Assembly: GCF_016811105.1 (NCBI RefSeq)
Contig: NZ_JAFBGM010000002.1
Coordinates: forward strand, 1,054,001 to 1,118,000
Reading direction: 5' to 3'
Origin: Aurantibacter crassamenti
GTDB taxonomy: Bacteria; Bacteroidota; Bacteroidia; Flavobacteriales; Flavobacteriaceae
Length of the DNA stretch: 64,000 nucleotides
Shown: positions 1 to 8,225 of the stretch, one piece after another
Numbering within the stretch: position 1 is the stretch's first letter
How the letters are laid out: the number at the start of each line of letters is the position of its first letter
Notes under the pieces: generated by a model
Database searches by the model: none
Told to the model about the DNA's origin: nothing
What the model saw: only the letters and a program-made list of their open reading frames with translations
Made by a program: the position numbers and the translations under genes

Positions 1-2
1 GT

Positions 3-1010
3 CTTTATAATCTTCTTTCAGATCGAGATTCAACAGTAGCTTCAAATTACATGCTTATTAATAATGGCATAGATTTAGATGAACAAGAAAGTAATGAATT
101 ACTTGATTATGTTGCAGATGGTAATACTGTTTTTATAGCATCAAGTTGGTTTGGCCAAAAGCTTTCAGACACCCTAAACTTAAGCACATCGTATGCCTAT
201 ACAATAAGCGAAGACTCTATTTATTCAGAGCTAAGTAACCCAGCATTTAAGACTAACAAATTCACTTATAAAAGGGCAATTCGTAATCAACATTTCACAT
301 CTGTTGACTCATTAAATACCACTATTCTAGGCACTCTTACTTTTACTGAAGGTGAAGAGTTCTTAGAAAAAGGTAAAGAAATACGTACCAAACCAAATTT
401 TATAAAAGTTGCCTTTGGTAACGGAAATTTCTATTTGAATTCAACTCCTGAAGCATTTAGCAATTATTACATGCTCAATAATAATCAAGAATATGTGGCC
501 AATGCATTTTCATACCTAGATAATGAACAAATATTATATTGGGACAATTATAAAAAATCTGGTCGGGTATATATTGAATCGCCAATGCGTTTCGTATTAA
601 ATCAGCCTGCATTAAAGTGGGCCTATTACATTGCCATAACAGCATTGCTCATTTTTGTATTCTTTAAGGCAAAAAGAGAGCAACGTATAATTCCGGTAAT
701 TGAACCATTAGAAAACTCATCAATAGAATTTGCTAAAACAATTGGAACTTTATACCATCAACATAAAGATTTTAGTGACCTAATCGCAAAAAAATTAAAT
801 TATTTTCTAGAATACATTCGAAGTACGTTTTATATCAACACAAGTACAATTACAAAAAATACTGCAGAAGAATTAGCAGCGAAATCTGGAAAATCAGTAA
901 CAGAAACAAAAGAACTCATTGACTTCATTGTGTATTTAAAAGGACAGAATGAACACACTGAGCAAAATTTAATTGACCTAAATAAAAAAATATCATCCTT
1001 TAAAAAATAA
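3..1010 (+). CDS. DUF4350 domain protein, 5' end outside window
   Basis: The frame is open from base 3, so the start codon lies upstream and the first ATG seen (base 51) is internal. The visible N-terminal part reads like the DUF4350 fold (the stretch DEQESNELLDYVADGNTVFIA). A single membrane segment follows at about residues 203-225 of the visible protein (AYYIAITALLIFVFF), then a cytoplasmic helical tail. DUF4350 proteins usually sit beside MoxR and DUF58 genes, and here the moxR gene starts 2 bp after the stop, so the three probably form one operon. The molecular function is unknown; a role in envelope stress or in assembling von Willebrand factor-type complexes is inferred only from family context. 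Confidence 0.8.
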   Translation, partial: LYNLLSDRDSTVASNYMLINNGIDLDEQESNELLDYVADGNTVFIASSWFGQKLSDTLNLSTSYAYTISEDSIYSELSNPAFKTNKFTYKRAIRNQHFTSVDSLNTTILGTLTFTEGEEFLEKGKEIRTKPNFIKVAFGNGNFYLNSTPEAFSNYYMLNNNQEYVANAFSYLDNEQILYWDNYKKSGRVYIESPMRFVLNQPALKWAYYIAITALLIFVFFKAKREQRIIPVIEPLENSSIEFAKTIGTLYHQHKDFSDLIAKKLNYFLEYIRSTFYINTSTITKNTAEELAAKSGKSVTETKELIDFIVYLKGQNEHTEQNLIDLNKKISSFKK

Positions 1011-1012
1011 TT

Positions 1013-2050
1013 ATGCAAGAGCAACAAGAAGGACAAGAACAAGAATCACAAAACCATTCTCAACCATTAGAAAATGATAGTTTAGAATTTAGCAATCGAA
1101 TTGATTTAACAAAATTGAGACAGTCAGTTGAGCAAATTAAAGCTGAATTAGGTAAGGTTATAATTGGTCAAAAAGAAATGATTGAATTATTAATTATTTC
1201 AATTTTAGCTGACGGTCATACACTAATTGAAGGTGTGCCTGGTGTAGCTAAAACGGTCACTGCAAAATTACTAGCAAAAACTATGAACGTTGACTTTAGT
1301 CGTATTCAATTTACACCTGACTTAATGCCGAGTGATATATTGGGCACTTCTATTTTCAATGTAAAAACCTCAGAATTTGAGTTTAAAAAAGGTCCAATTT
1401 TTTCTAATATCATTTTAATAGATGAAATAAATCGTGCACCTGCAAAAACCCAAGCTGCACTTTTTGAGGCCATGGCTGAACGTCAAATTACCATTGATGG
1501 AAAAGAATTTGATATGCAACCGCCATTTTTGGTTTTTGCCACTCAAAATCCGATTGAACAAGAAGGAACCTATAGATTACCAGAAGCACAATTAGACCGT
1601 TTCTTATTTAAAATTAATGTTGGCTACCCCAATCTTGAAGATGAAGTTAAAATATTAGAAAGCAAACACCATCAAAAAAACAAAAATGTTGAAACTCTGA
1701 TTACCTCAGTGCTTACAGCCGCACAAATTGCTGAATATCAGAATACGATAAAAGAAGTGATTATTGAAGACAATCTAATTCAATATATCGCCGCAATAGT
1801 TAATAATACGCGAACAAATGCGAATCTGTACTTAGGGGCGTCACCAAGAGCTTCTATTGCTATAATGGATGCCTCAAAGGCCTTGGCAGCAATAAGCGGT
1901 CGAGATTTTGTTACTCCAGATGATATTAAAAAAGTAGCTGGGCCAGTAATGGGGCATCGAATAATTTTAACCCCAGAACGCGAAATGGAAGGTTTTACCG
2001 CAGCCAAAGTAGTACAACAAATTATTGAAAGTATTGAAGTGCCTAGGTAA
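1013..2050 (+). CDS. MoxR-family AAA+ ATPase
   Basis: This 345-residue ATPase has a Walker A motif GVPGVAKT at about residues 74-81, a Walker B ILIDEIN at about 134-140, and a sensor-1 region ATQNP near 175. The C-terminal lid follows. MoxR proteins act as chaperone-like ATPases that help metal or complex insertion and work with von Willebrand factor A proteins. The first 30 residues are Glu/Gln rich and probably disordered. The gene starts 2 bp after the DUF4350 stop and is followed after 44 bp by a DUF58 gene, the normal order of the Bacteroidota Bat/MoxR operon. The family call is very secure; the client protein is unknown. Confidence 0.95.
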   Translation: MQEQQEGQEQESQNHSQPLENDSLEFSNRIDLTKLRQSVEQIKAELGKVIIGQKEMIELLIISILADGHTLIEGVPGVAKTVTAKLLAKTMNVDFSRIQFTPDLMPSDILGTSIFNVKTSEFEFKKGPIFSNIILIDEINRAPAKTQAALFEAMAERQITIDGKEFDMQPPFLVFATQNPIEQEGTYRLPEAQLDRFLFKINVGYPNLEDEVKILESKHHQKNKNVETLITSVLTAAQIAEYQNTIKEVIIEDNLIQYIAAIVNNTRTNANLYLGASPRASIAIMDASKALAAISGRDFVTPDDIKKVAGPVMGHRIILTPEREMEGFTAAKVVQQIIESIEVPR

Positions 2051-2094
2051 TTAGTAAAAGTTAACAGACTCAAATTATACTTCGTGTAAAAATT

Positions 2095-3429
2095 ATGAAG
2101 AAACTCTTTAAAAATATAAACTTAGAAAAAAGATTTTTTGCCATTCTAGTGGTGATAATCATTGGTTTCTTGGTTTCCTATATTTTTGACGATGTCCTTG
2201 GCGTATTTAAATTACTTTTCTATTTATTTCTTTTGGCAATTATTGTAGATGGTATTTTACTTTTTGGTTCAAAAGGTAAAATTTCTGGCGAGCGTATTTT
2301 ACCTGATAAATTATCAAACGGAGATCAAAATCCGATTAAAATCAGCATCACAAATTCCTATTTATTTAATGTCAAGACCAAAATAATTGATGAAATTCCA
2401 TTTCAATTTCAAAAACGTGATTTTGGACTTAGCACCATTATTACAAAGGGAGATAGTAAAACGTTTAATTACGAATTAAGGCCCACTGAAAGAGGTGTAT
2501 ATTCCTTCGGGAGTCTAAATGTCTTTACAGCTTCACCATTAGGATTACTTTCGCGTCGATTTAATTTTAACAGAGCACAAGAAGTACCTGTTTATCCGTC
2601 ATTTTTACAATTGCGTAAATATGATTTAATGGCTTTTACCAACCGTTTATTCGAATACGGACTCAAGAAAATACGTAGAATTGGTCATACTATGGAGTTT
2701 GAACAGATTAAAGACTACGTGATGGGCGATGATATTAGAAATATCAATTGGAAAGCTACTGCGAAAAAAAATCAACTGATGGTAAATCAGTTTCAAGATG
2801 AAAAATCGCAACCGGTATACTCTGTAATTGATAAAGGCCGCGTTATGAAAATGCCTTTTGATGGATTGAGTTTATTAGATTATGCCATCAATGCAACATT
2901 GGTTATTTCAAATATTGCCCTTAAAAAACAAGATAAGGCAGGTATGTTTTCTTTTAGTAAAACAATTGAAAATCGTGTGGTTGCTGAACGTCGTAGTTCT
3001 CAAATGAACTTAATTTTAGAAACACTGTACAATTTTAAAACTGATTTTGTTGAAAGTGATTTTAGTAGATTGTATATTGATGTTAAACGCAATTTAAACC
3101 ATCGCAGCCTACTTTTATTGTATACTAATTTTGAAACTTTAGATGCTTTGCATCGACAACTCCCCTATTTACAAGCAATTTCTAAACAACATTTATTAGT
3201 TGTCATCTTCTTTGAAAATACGGAACTCACTGAGTTTGCAAAGCAAAAATCGAGTACCACACATCAAATATTTGAACAAACAATTGCTGAAAAATTTATC
3301 TACGAAAAGAAATTGATTGTAAACGAATTACGTAAATATGGTATTCAAACCATTCTTACAAAACCAGAGAATCTTACAATAAACACAATCAATAAGTACC
3401 TTGAAATTAAGGCTAGAGGGTTATTTTAA
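2095..3429 (+). CDS. DUF58 domain membrane protein
   Basis: The protein has 444 residues. Two membrane segments lie at about residues 13-58, followed by a beta-rich region. The DUF58 signature sits near 205-235 (GDDIRNINWKATAKKNQLMV), and a von Willebrand factor A-like fold ends the protein. The DUF58 signature and the moxR neighbour together make the family call firm. DUF58 proteins are the usual partners of MoxR ATPases, and the membrane anchor places the complex at the inner membrane. No vWA gene follows: the operon ends here, and a 229-bp AT-rich gap separates it from an unrelated response regulator. Confidence 0.92.
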   Translation: MKKLFKNINLEKRFFAILVVIIIGFLVSYIFDDVLGVFKLLFYLFLLAIIVDGILLFGSKGKISGERILPDKLSNGDQNPIKISITNSYLFNVKTKIIDEIPFQFQKRDFGLSTIITKGDSKTFNYELRPTERGVYSFGSLNVFTASPLGLLSRRFNFNRAQEVPVYPSFLQLRKYDLMAFTNRLFEYGLKKIRRIGHTMEFEQIKDYVMGDDIRNINWKATAKKNQLMVNQFQDEKSQPVYSVIDKGRVMKMPFDGLSLLDYAINATLVISNIALKKQDKAGMFSFSKTIENRVVAERRSSQMNLILETLYNFKTDFVESDFSRLYIDVKRNLNHRSLLLLYTNFETLDALHRQLPYLQAISKQHLLVVIFFENTELTEFAKQKSSTTHQIFEQTIAEKFIYEKKLIVNELRKYGIQTILTKPENLTINTINKYLEIKARGLF

Positions 3430-3533
3430 GTATAAAATCATTATCTCAGATTAATTATTTTGACAAATACACCAAATATAAAAATCTAATATTCAGAGTT
3501 TTACAAATATATTTATGTCAAATTAAATTTTTT

Positions 3534-3549
3534 ATCAGAATTTTCTGAT
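3534..3549. promoter_or_regulatory. Small dyad ahead of the response regulator
   Basis: Seven-base arms ATCAGAA and TTCTGAT flank a TT spacer. The dyad lies 105 bp after the DUF58 stop and 109 bp before the regulator start. It may be a weak terminator or an operator; there is no clean T-run, so the role is uncertain. The rest of this 229-bp gap is AT-rich without another gene. Confidence 0.3.
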
Positions 3550-3658
3550 TGATTGTAGGAATTTATCATAATAATTATTACTATAGTTCGTTTATTTACT
3601 ATTACTGAATTAAATATTTTGATGAAAGGGGGGCGTTTTCATTATAAAAATATACTAT

Positions 3659-4090
3659 ATGAGACCAATGTTAAAGACTGTTTTGCTTGTAGATGATGAT
3701 GAGGCTACTAATTTCATTCACAATATGGTCATTAAACAAATGAACTGTACTGAGAATATTGTTATTAAAGAAAATGGTATAGAAGCTTTAGAATATTTAA
3801 CCACATCATTAGAAGGTAAATTTCCACAACCCGATCTTATTTTTTTAGATATAAACATGCCAGCAATGGATGGTTGGGAATTCTTAGAAGAATACAAAAA
3901 ACTTGATAAAAATCAGTTAGCACAAACTGTCATAGTTATGCTTACCACCTCATTAAACCCTGATGATAAAGATAAAGCAGGTCAAGTTAATGGAATCTCA
4001 GGCTTTATGTCAAAACCACTAACTTCTGAACTAGTAGAAAAGGTTTTAGTACAACATTTTGCCGAACAAAATAGATTAAAAAGTATTTAG
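3659..4090 (+). CDS. Single-domain response regulator (REC)
   Basis: This 143-residue protein is a stand-alone receiver domain. The acidic pocket is D12-D14, the phosphorylation site is D64 (IFLDINMP), the switch Thr is T96 or T97, and the conserved Lys is K119 in MSKP. There is no output domain, so it is CheY/Rcp1-like and must pass its signal to another protein. No kinase lies beside it; it stands alone between an AT-rich gap and its own terminator. A second in-frame ATG lies three codons in (3668), and either start keeps the fold intact. Single-domain receivers of this type are often partners of light- or stress-sensing histidine kinases in this phylum, but the partner cannot be told here. 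Confidence 0.9.
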   Translation: MRPMLKTVLLVDDDEATNFIHNMVIKQMNCTENIVIKENGIEALEYLTTSLEGKFPQPDLIFLDINMPAMDGWEFLEEYKKLDKNQLAQTVIVMLTTSLNPDDKDKAGQVNGISGFMSKPLTSELVEKVLVQHFAEQNRLKSI

Positions 4091-4144
4091 TCATCTTCTG
4101 GTCATTTAATAATGAGCTTCTTTTAAAGATACATTTTATAAAAA

Positions 4145-4177
4145 AATCCCCACAACTATTCTGGGGATTATTTTTTT
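4145..4177 (+). terminator. Rho-independent terminator of the response regulator
   Basis: Arms AATCCCCA (4145-4152) and TGGGGATT (4162-4169) pair perfectly around a 9-base loop and are followed by an A and seven T. The hairpin is 54 bp beyond the stop of the response regulator. Confidence 0.85.
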
Positions 4178-4219
4178 CAAAAAACCTACCGTTCTGTACT
4201 TTCCGATTTTTAAACTAAA

Positions 4220-4261
4220 AAATCAACATTACTACCAAGCTTTCATTAAATATGTTGATTT
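4220..4261. other. Ten-base inverted repeat in the 4091-4455 gap
   Basis: Arms AAATCAACAT (4220-4229) and ATGTTGATTT (4252-4261) are exact complements separated by 22 bases. The repeat lies after the response-regulator terminator and about 195 bp before the DUF1080 gene. It is not followed by a T-run, so a regulatory or RNA-structural role is more likely than termination. Nothing else in the gap resembles a gene. Confidence 0.35.
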
Positions 4262-4368
4262 AAAAAAGTCATAATTAACTACTATTTATACTTAAAACAA
4301 TTTAGTAGTTCAATGCTACAAGCCTTGTTTATGTTTATTTAGTTTGTACATCAACCTTGCAAATTCAA

Positions 4369-4395
4369 TACTATTCTCAAATTATTCCCTAAATT
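4369..4395 (+). repeat. Shared upstream block, copy 1 (with 7796-7823)
   Basis: The first 14 bases (TACTATTCTCAAAT) are identical to those at 7796-7809, and both copies then end in CCTAAATT. Copy 1 ends 60 bp before the ATG at 4456 and copy 2 ends 57 bp before the ATG at 7881. The similar spacing suggests a common promoter or activator-binding block. The CTAAATTG end resembles a degenerate -7 box of Bacteroidota. Confidence 0.5.
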
Positions 4396-4397
4396 GA

Positions 4398-4413
4398 AAT
4401 CTTAATTAAGATT
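4398..4413. promoter_or_regulatory. 16-bp perfect palindrome upstream of DUF1080 gene
   Basis: AATCTTAATTAAGATT reads the same on both strands and lies 42 bp before the chosen start codon, directly after the shared block at 4369-4395. The position suits an operator, although AT-rich palindromes also arise by chance. Confidence 0.4.
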
Positions 4414-4455
4414 AGAAATTTAGAACATAAACTACTGATGAAAAACTACATTAAA

Positions 4456-5466
4456 ATGAAAAAATTATTTCTTTCACTTGCATTTATACTTTGCTTTATA
4501 CCCGCAACCTATTCAAATTCAACTATTACCCCTACCAATGCAACTACTTTTGATGGTATGTGGGGTATTGATATTGAAGGTGGTGGCGTTGCTTGGCTAA
4601 ATGTGCATCAAGAACAAGGATTCTTAGACGCAGAACTAATGTGGATAGGTGGTAGTGTAGTACCAGTTTCAAGTGTTTACGTTGTAGATGAGAATACTTT
4701 GGTAGTTACTAGAACTGAAGCCGTTAAAAAAAGTGACCAACGCACGCATATAATGACCTACACCATGCGTATTAACAAAATTGGCGAAACAATTGAAGGA
4801 GTAATGACAGCCCCTGACTGGTTAGCTTCCGGCGAAAAAATCATACCGTTTAAAGGTAAAAGAATGCCTGAAATGCCAAGTACGCCCGATTTATCGAAAA
4901 TCAAGTTCGGAAAAGAAATCAAATTATTTAACGGGAAGAACATGAAAGGGTGGACACTTATGAATCCTGAAAGTAAAGCTCTTGGTTTTAAAGTAGTTGA
5001 TGGCTTATTAACAAACAACCCAGAACAACCAAAAGATGGCAAACACATTTCATACGGTAACATCAGAACGGATCAAGAGTTCGAAGATTTCAATTTAAAA
5101 CTTGATGTTAACGTACCTAAAGGTGACAATAGTGGAGTCTATTTACGTGGTCTATATGAAATTCAGGTAGCTGACACGTATGGTAACGAATTAGATTCAC
5201 ATAATATGGGTGCATTATATAGCAGAATTACTCCAAGTGAAGCCGCTGAAAAACCAGCAGGTGAATGGCAAACCTTAAATATTACTTTAGTTGACCGACA
5301 TGTAACAGTAATTTTCAATGGTAAAAAAATAATTGATAATAAACCTGTGTATGGCCCAACAGGTGGGGCTATTAGTTCAGATGTTTTAGCACCCGGACCC
5401 ATATATTTACAAGGTGACCATGGTAAAGTTTCGTATAAGAATATTGTATTAACTCCTATTTTATAA
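4456..5466 (+). CDS. Secreted DUF1080 (3-keto-disaccharide hydrolase-type) protein
   Basis: The start at 4456 gives a 336-residue protein with a clean signal peptide (MKKLFLSLAFILCFIPATYS); an ATG six codons upstream (4438) is possible but puts extra polar residues before it. Residues 30-135 form a small beta domain that I do not recognise. The C-terminal 190 residues are the DUF1080/LamG-like jelly roll (LFNGKNMKGWTL, GDNSGVYLRGLYEIQV, GPIYLQGDHG). Family members hydrolyse 3-keto-glycosides or bind glycans in the periplasm. The gene is followed after 3 bp by a monooxygenase gene, so the two are probably co-transcribed. The substrate is unknown. Confidence 0.85.
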   Translation: MKKLFLSLAFILCFIPATYSNSTITPTNATTFDGMWGIDIEGGGVAWLNVHQEQGFLDAELMWIGGSVVPVSSVYVVDENTLVVTRTEAVKKSDQRTHIMTYTMRINKIGETIEGVMTAPDWLASGEKIIPFKGKRMPEMPSTPDLSKIKFGKEIKLFNGKNMKGWTLMNPESKALGFKVVDGLLTNNPEQPKDGKHISYGNIRTDQEFEDFNLKLDVNVPKGDNSGVYLRGLYEIQVADTYGNELDSHNMGALYSRITPSEAAEKPAGEWQTLNITLVDRHVTVIFNGKKIIDNKPVYGPTGGAISSDVLAPGPIYLQGDHGKVSYKNIVLTPIL

Positions 5467-5469
5467 CAG

Positions 5470-5763
5470 ATGAATCAACAACTAACAATTACGGCAAGCA
5501 TAACTGCCAACCCCGGAAAACGAGAAGAAGTAAAACAAGCACTTTTAAAATTAATACCTCCTACCCTTGCAGAAGAAGGTTGTTTAAATTATGATCTTCA
5601 TGAAGATTTAGAGAACCCAGACCGCTTTTTCTTTTACGAGAATTGGGAAACACGTCAACATTGGTTAAACCATAATGACAGTGCGCATATTGCAGCACAT
5701 AGAAAAGCCACTGAAGGTGCGGTCGCTGAAGTTATTATCGGCCAACTCACTCCTGTTAATTGA
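5470..5763 (+). CDS. ABM-domain quinol monooxygenase-like protein
   Basis: This 97-residue protein is the length of a single antibiotic-biosynthesis-monooxygenase domain, a ferredoxin-like fold that works as a dimer. Typical features are the opening strand with PGKREEVKQALLKLIPPT, then EEGCLNYDLHED and FFFYENWETRQHWLNH, where the Trp and His positions match the family. Such enzymes oxidise quinols or small aromatics, or degrade haem, without cofactors. It starts 3 bp after the DUF1080 stop and ends 80 bp before a VOC gene that has its own promoter-like box. The actual substrate cannot be told. Confidence 0.85.
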   Translation: MNQQLTITASITANPGKREEVKQALLKLIPPTLAEEGCLNYDLHEDLENPDRFFFYENWETRQHWLNHNDSAHIAAHRKATEGAVAEVIIGQLTPVN

Positions 5764-5805
5764 TTATTTTTTTCAACCCCTGACATCATCTGACATTCAC
5801 CCCGC

Positions 5806-5813
5806 TAAATTTG
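5806..5813 (+). promoter_or_regulatory. TAnnTTTG -7 box upstream of VOC gene
   Basis: TAAATTTG matches the Bacteroidota housekeeping -7 consensus exactly and lies 30 bp before the ATG at 5844. No perfect TTG -33 element is present; CTG at 5780-5782 is at about the right distance. The box also sits in a small CCGC/GCGG dyad. Confidence 0.5.
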
Positions 5814-5843
5814 CGGTATGTTTAATCACTAAATCTAAAAACA

Positions 5844-6215
5844 ATGTCAAATGCAATCAGCTGGTTTGAAATACCAGTATCAAATTACGAAAGAGCAAAA
5901 AAATTCTACAACACCGTATTGGCAATCGAAATTAAAGATTCACCAATGCCCGAAGGCAATTATGGAATGTTTCCGTACGACGATGACAATAATGGTGTAG
6001 GCGGTGGCCTTGTTGAAATGCCAGGGTATAGTCCGTCTACCGAAGGCGTAACCGTTTATTTGAATGGCGGAAATGATTTAAGTTCACCTTTAGAACGAAT
6101 TGCAACTGCAGGTGGCAAAATTGTAATGCCAAAAACAGATATTGGTGAAAACGGGTTTATGGCCCAATTTATTGATACTGAAGGAAACAAGGTTGCACTA
6201 CATTCTTGGAATTAA
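5844..6215 (+). CDS. VOC family (glyoxalase/dioxygenase-like) protein
   Basis: The 123 residues cover one vicinal-oxygen-chelate unit pair. The start NAISWFEIPVSNYERAKKFY is the classical first beta-alpha module, and the end GFMAQFIDTEGNKVALHS gives the metal-binding Glu region of the second. The protein resembles the stand-alone VOC proteins annotated as glyoxalase or bleomycin-resistance-like, but substrate specificity in this superfamily cannot be read from sequence. It lies 53 bp upstream of a WYL regulator on the same strand, which may control it or belong to the same unit. Confidence 0.88.
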   Translation: MSNAISWFEIPVSNYERAKKFYNTVLAIEIKDSPMPEGNYGMFPYDDDNNGVGGGLVEMPGYSPSTEGVTVYLNGGNDLSSPLERIATAGGKIVMPKTDIGENGFMAQFIDTEGNKVALHSWN

Positions 6216-6228
6216 CAGCTAACAACTT

Positions 6229-6268
6229 AAGGTAGTAGCTCATTAATGGGTTTGCTACCTTTGTTTTT
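6229..6268 (+). promoter_or_regulatory. Inverted repeat overlapping -7 box before WYL gene
   Basis: Arms AAGGTAG (6229-6235) and CTACCTT (6255-6261) pair exactly. The right arm overlaps TACCTTTG (6256-6263), an exact TAnnTTTG box ending 5 bp before the ATG at 6269. A run of five T follows at 6264. The structure can act as a terminator for the VOC gene, or as a promoter with an operator for the regulator that would yield a nearly leaderless mRNA. Confidence 0.5.
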
Positions 6269-6982
6269 ATGACCCAGCTTTCAAGACTCATATCAATATT
6301 AACGCTTTTAAAATCACGAAGGGTTTTAACGGCAACTGAACTTTCAGAAAAGTATTCGGTGAGCGTTCGTACGATATATCGTGATATTCAAAAATTAATT
6401 GAAGCTGGTGTACCCATAATTACACTTGAAGGCCGAGGTTATACTTTAATGGATGGCTACACAGTCGCACCCGTACAATTCACTGAAAAACAAGCGAATG
6501 CATTAATTACAGCTGAACATTTAGTGAGCCAATCTAACGATTCTTCATTTGTAAAAGATTTTGAAGATGCCCTCACAAAAATAAAATCCGTATTTCGATC
6601 CTATGTTTTAGAAAAAAGTGAATTACTTGATAATAAGATTCACTTCTTCAACCCTAAGCGTGAAAATATTTCAAGCAATGCACTCTCAGAAATTCAATTG
6701 GCCATTACCAACTTTAATTATGTAGAAATTAATTATCGCAAAGCGGATGACCCAAATATTTCATTTCGTAAAATAGAGCCATGTTTTATTTTTTCTACAG
6801 AGAACAAATGGCTGTTAATAGCTTGGTGCCATCTAAGAAAAGATTATCGTTCATTCCGAATAGATCGTATTCAACATTTCAAAATACTTTCAGCGCAATT
6901 TGAAGACCGCAAGTTCACAATTCAAGATTATTTTAATTCTGAATGTGAGAAAGCATATCGGAGTCGTATGAATAAAACATAG
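6269..6982 (+). CDS. WYL-domain transcriptional regulator (YafY-like)
   Basis: The 237-residue protein opens with an HTH_11/DeoR-type helix-turn-helix at about residues 6-58 (TELSEKYSVSVRTIYRDIQKLIEAG), followed by a linker and a WYL domain at about 135-210. The linker contains ENKWLLIAWCHLRKDYRSFRIDRI, the ligand-binding strand of the WYL fold. These regulators bind small ligands or nucleic acids and usually control neighbouring genes. The start at 6269 follows a promoter-like box by 5 bp, so translation may begin at or near the 5' end of the mRNA. The target is unknown; the VOC, ABM and DUF1080 genes just upstream are the obvious candidates. Confidence 0.9.
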   Translation: MTQLSRLISILTLLKSRRVLTATELSEKYSVSVRTIYRDIQKLIEAGVPIITLEGRGYTLMDGYTVAPVQFTEKQANALITAEHLVSQSNDSSFVKDFEDALTKIKSVFRSYVLEKSELLDNKIHFFNPKRENISSNALSEIQLAITNFNYVEINYRKADDPNISFRKIEPCFIFSTENKWLLIAWCHLRKDYRSFRIDRIQHFKILSAQFEDRKFTIQDYFNSECEKAYRSRMNKT

Positions 6983-7057
6983 ATTTCCTGAAAATAAGTG
7001 CAGAAATCCCATTATTATTACGATTTTAGGTAGCTAATAAGCTAACTGATTTAAATT

Positions 7058-7708
7058 ATGGAGCTCTTAATTACTACCAGTATTTATATACATGCTTTTT
7101 TGGGAGGATTAGGACTCATTACCGGCGTTGGAAGTATGGCCGTTAAAAAAGGTAGTGGCATCCATAAAAAAATGGGAAAAATTTTCTCTATCAGTATGAT
7201 AGCAAGCTGCATTTTAATTCTACCCATTACTTGGGTACCAGGGCACATAAGTCCCTTTCTCTTTTTAATTTCCCTATTTACCATTTATTTAGTGCTTGTC
7301 GGTAATCTATCACTAACTTTTAAAAAACGTGATAAACTTAAAGCAGATTCTATTGATAAAGGACTTTCAATAGGTATGGCAATTTTTTCAATTTTTATGC
7401 TTGTTTATGGTATCTACGGATTATTTAATACGGTACAAGACAATGCGTTATTCCTTGTTTTTGGTGGATTAGGGCTTTTCTTGACATTTCGAAATTTTCA
7501 GTTTTACAAAAATTTTAAAGAAAAAAAGATAGCATGGTTATTAAGCCATCTTACTTTTATGATTGCGGCATTAATAGCATCATTTACTGCTTTTATCGTG
7601 GCCGGCCTTCATATGTGGAATATAGTTGCTTGGGTAACACCTTCTATTATTGGCACCATTTATATTATTTATTGGAGACGAAAAATGAAAGCTAAAATAG
7701 CTTCATAA
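7058..7708 (+). CDS. DUF2306-like multi-pass membrane protein
   Basis: A 216-residue protein with about seven hydrophobic segments. The N-terminal pattern IHAFLGGLGLITGVGSMAVK, then GSGIHKKMGKIFSISM, matches DUF2306 membrane proteins. Function in that family is unknown. Dyad arms TAGCT/AGCTA with an AATA loop lie 14 bp upstream (7031-7044) and could be an operator. The gene is 75 bp after the WYL regulator on the same strand, and the downstream DUF2007 gene has its own upstream block, so this gene may be a WYL target. The family call is moderately sure. Confidence 0.7.
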   Translation: MELLITTSIYIHAFLGGLGLITGVGSMAVKKGSGIHKKMGKIFSISMIASCILILPITWVPGHISPFLFLISLFTIYLVLVGNLSLTFKKRDKLKADSIDKGLSIGMAIFSIFMLVYGIYGLFNTVQDNALFLVFGGLGLFLTFRNFQFYKNFKEKKIAWLLSHLTFMIAALIASFTAFIVAGLHMWNIVAWVTPSIIGTIYIIYWRRKMKAKIAS

Positions 7709-7795
7709 TTGTCAATTTTGTTTGTTCAAACTTTCAAAAATTGTGATTAATATTCGCATTGTGTAATTAAAATCAACAATGTAAAGTGGAATCAT

Positions 7796-7823
7796 TACTA
7801 TTCTCAAATATAATTCCTAAATT
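7796..7823 (+). repeat. Shared upstream block, copy 2 (with 4369-4395)
   Basis: Fourteen bases are identical to 4369-4382 and the 3' half is similar. The block ends 57 bp before the ATG at 7881. See the entry for copy 1 for the comparison. Outside it the 7709-7880 gap holds nothing I recognise. Confidence 0.5.
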
Positions 7824-7880
7824 AAAGGATAGTATTTATTGTAAAATAATTAAATCATAGTATTCACTTAAAAATATATT

Positions 7881-8099
7881 ATGCATTCCAATTATTCGAA
7901 AGTATTTTCAGGAAATCAATTTATAGTAAAGAAAATTGTTGACGAGCTTAAGAAAATCGGTATAGAACCCGTATTAAAAGACGAATCTAAATCGGCAAGA
8001 ATGGCTGGTTTTGCTTCTAGTATGAATGGTGATGTTGATATTTATGTGCATAATGATGAATTTAAAAAAGCGCAAAAAGCTATAAGCGAAATATCTTAA
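7881..8099 (+). CDS. DUF2007 domain small protein
   Basis: The 72-residue protein fits DUF2007 (putative signal-transducing, PII-like ferredoxin fold). It has a FSGNQFIVKKIVDELKKIGIE helix-strand opening and VDIYVHNDEFKKAQKAISEI at the end, where the family has its typical xxVxVxxxDxxxAxxxL pattern. It is cytosolic, with no signal or membrane segment. It stands alone between two gaps. The promoter-like block at 7796-7823 suggests co-regulation with the DUF1080 gene. Biological role unknown. Confidence 0.8.
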   Translation: MHSNYSKVFSGNQFIVKKIVDELKKIGIEPVLKDESKSARMAGFASSMNGDVDIYVHNDEFKKAQKAISEIS

Positions 8100-8191
8100 T
8101 AGGTTAGTTTTAAAGTGTTTATATTTACAAAAGACTAAATTTATTTACCCTCAAAGAATAAATAAAAAGATTCTCCCGCTCAGAGTTCCCC

Positions 8192-8205
8192 AAGAATTAA
8201 TTCTT
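8192..8205. promoter_or_regulatory. 14-bp palindrome before TPR gene
   Basis: AAGAATTAATTCTT is a perfect palindrome ending 20 bp before the ATG at 8226. It could be an operator or a short hairpin in the leader. AT-rich composition makes chance occurrence fairly likely. Confidence 0.3.
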
Positions 8206-8225
8206 AGAATATTAATAGGTCAACG

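Noticed and set aside
830-1042. Minus-strand ORF of 70 codons overlapping DUF4350
   Set aside because: Phe/Ser/Val-rich translation of the antisense strand of a well-supported gene; no domain.
1780-2073. Minus-strand ORF of 97 codons overlapping moxR
   Set aside because: Antisense shadow of the MoxR ATPase gene.
5675-5869. Plus-strand ORF of 64 codons overlapping the ABM and VOC genes
   Set aside because: Wrong frame, overlaps the start of the VOC gene and the promoter box; no recognisable product.
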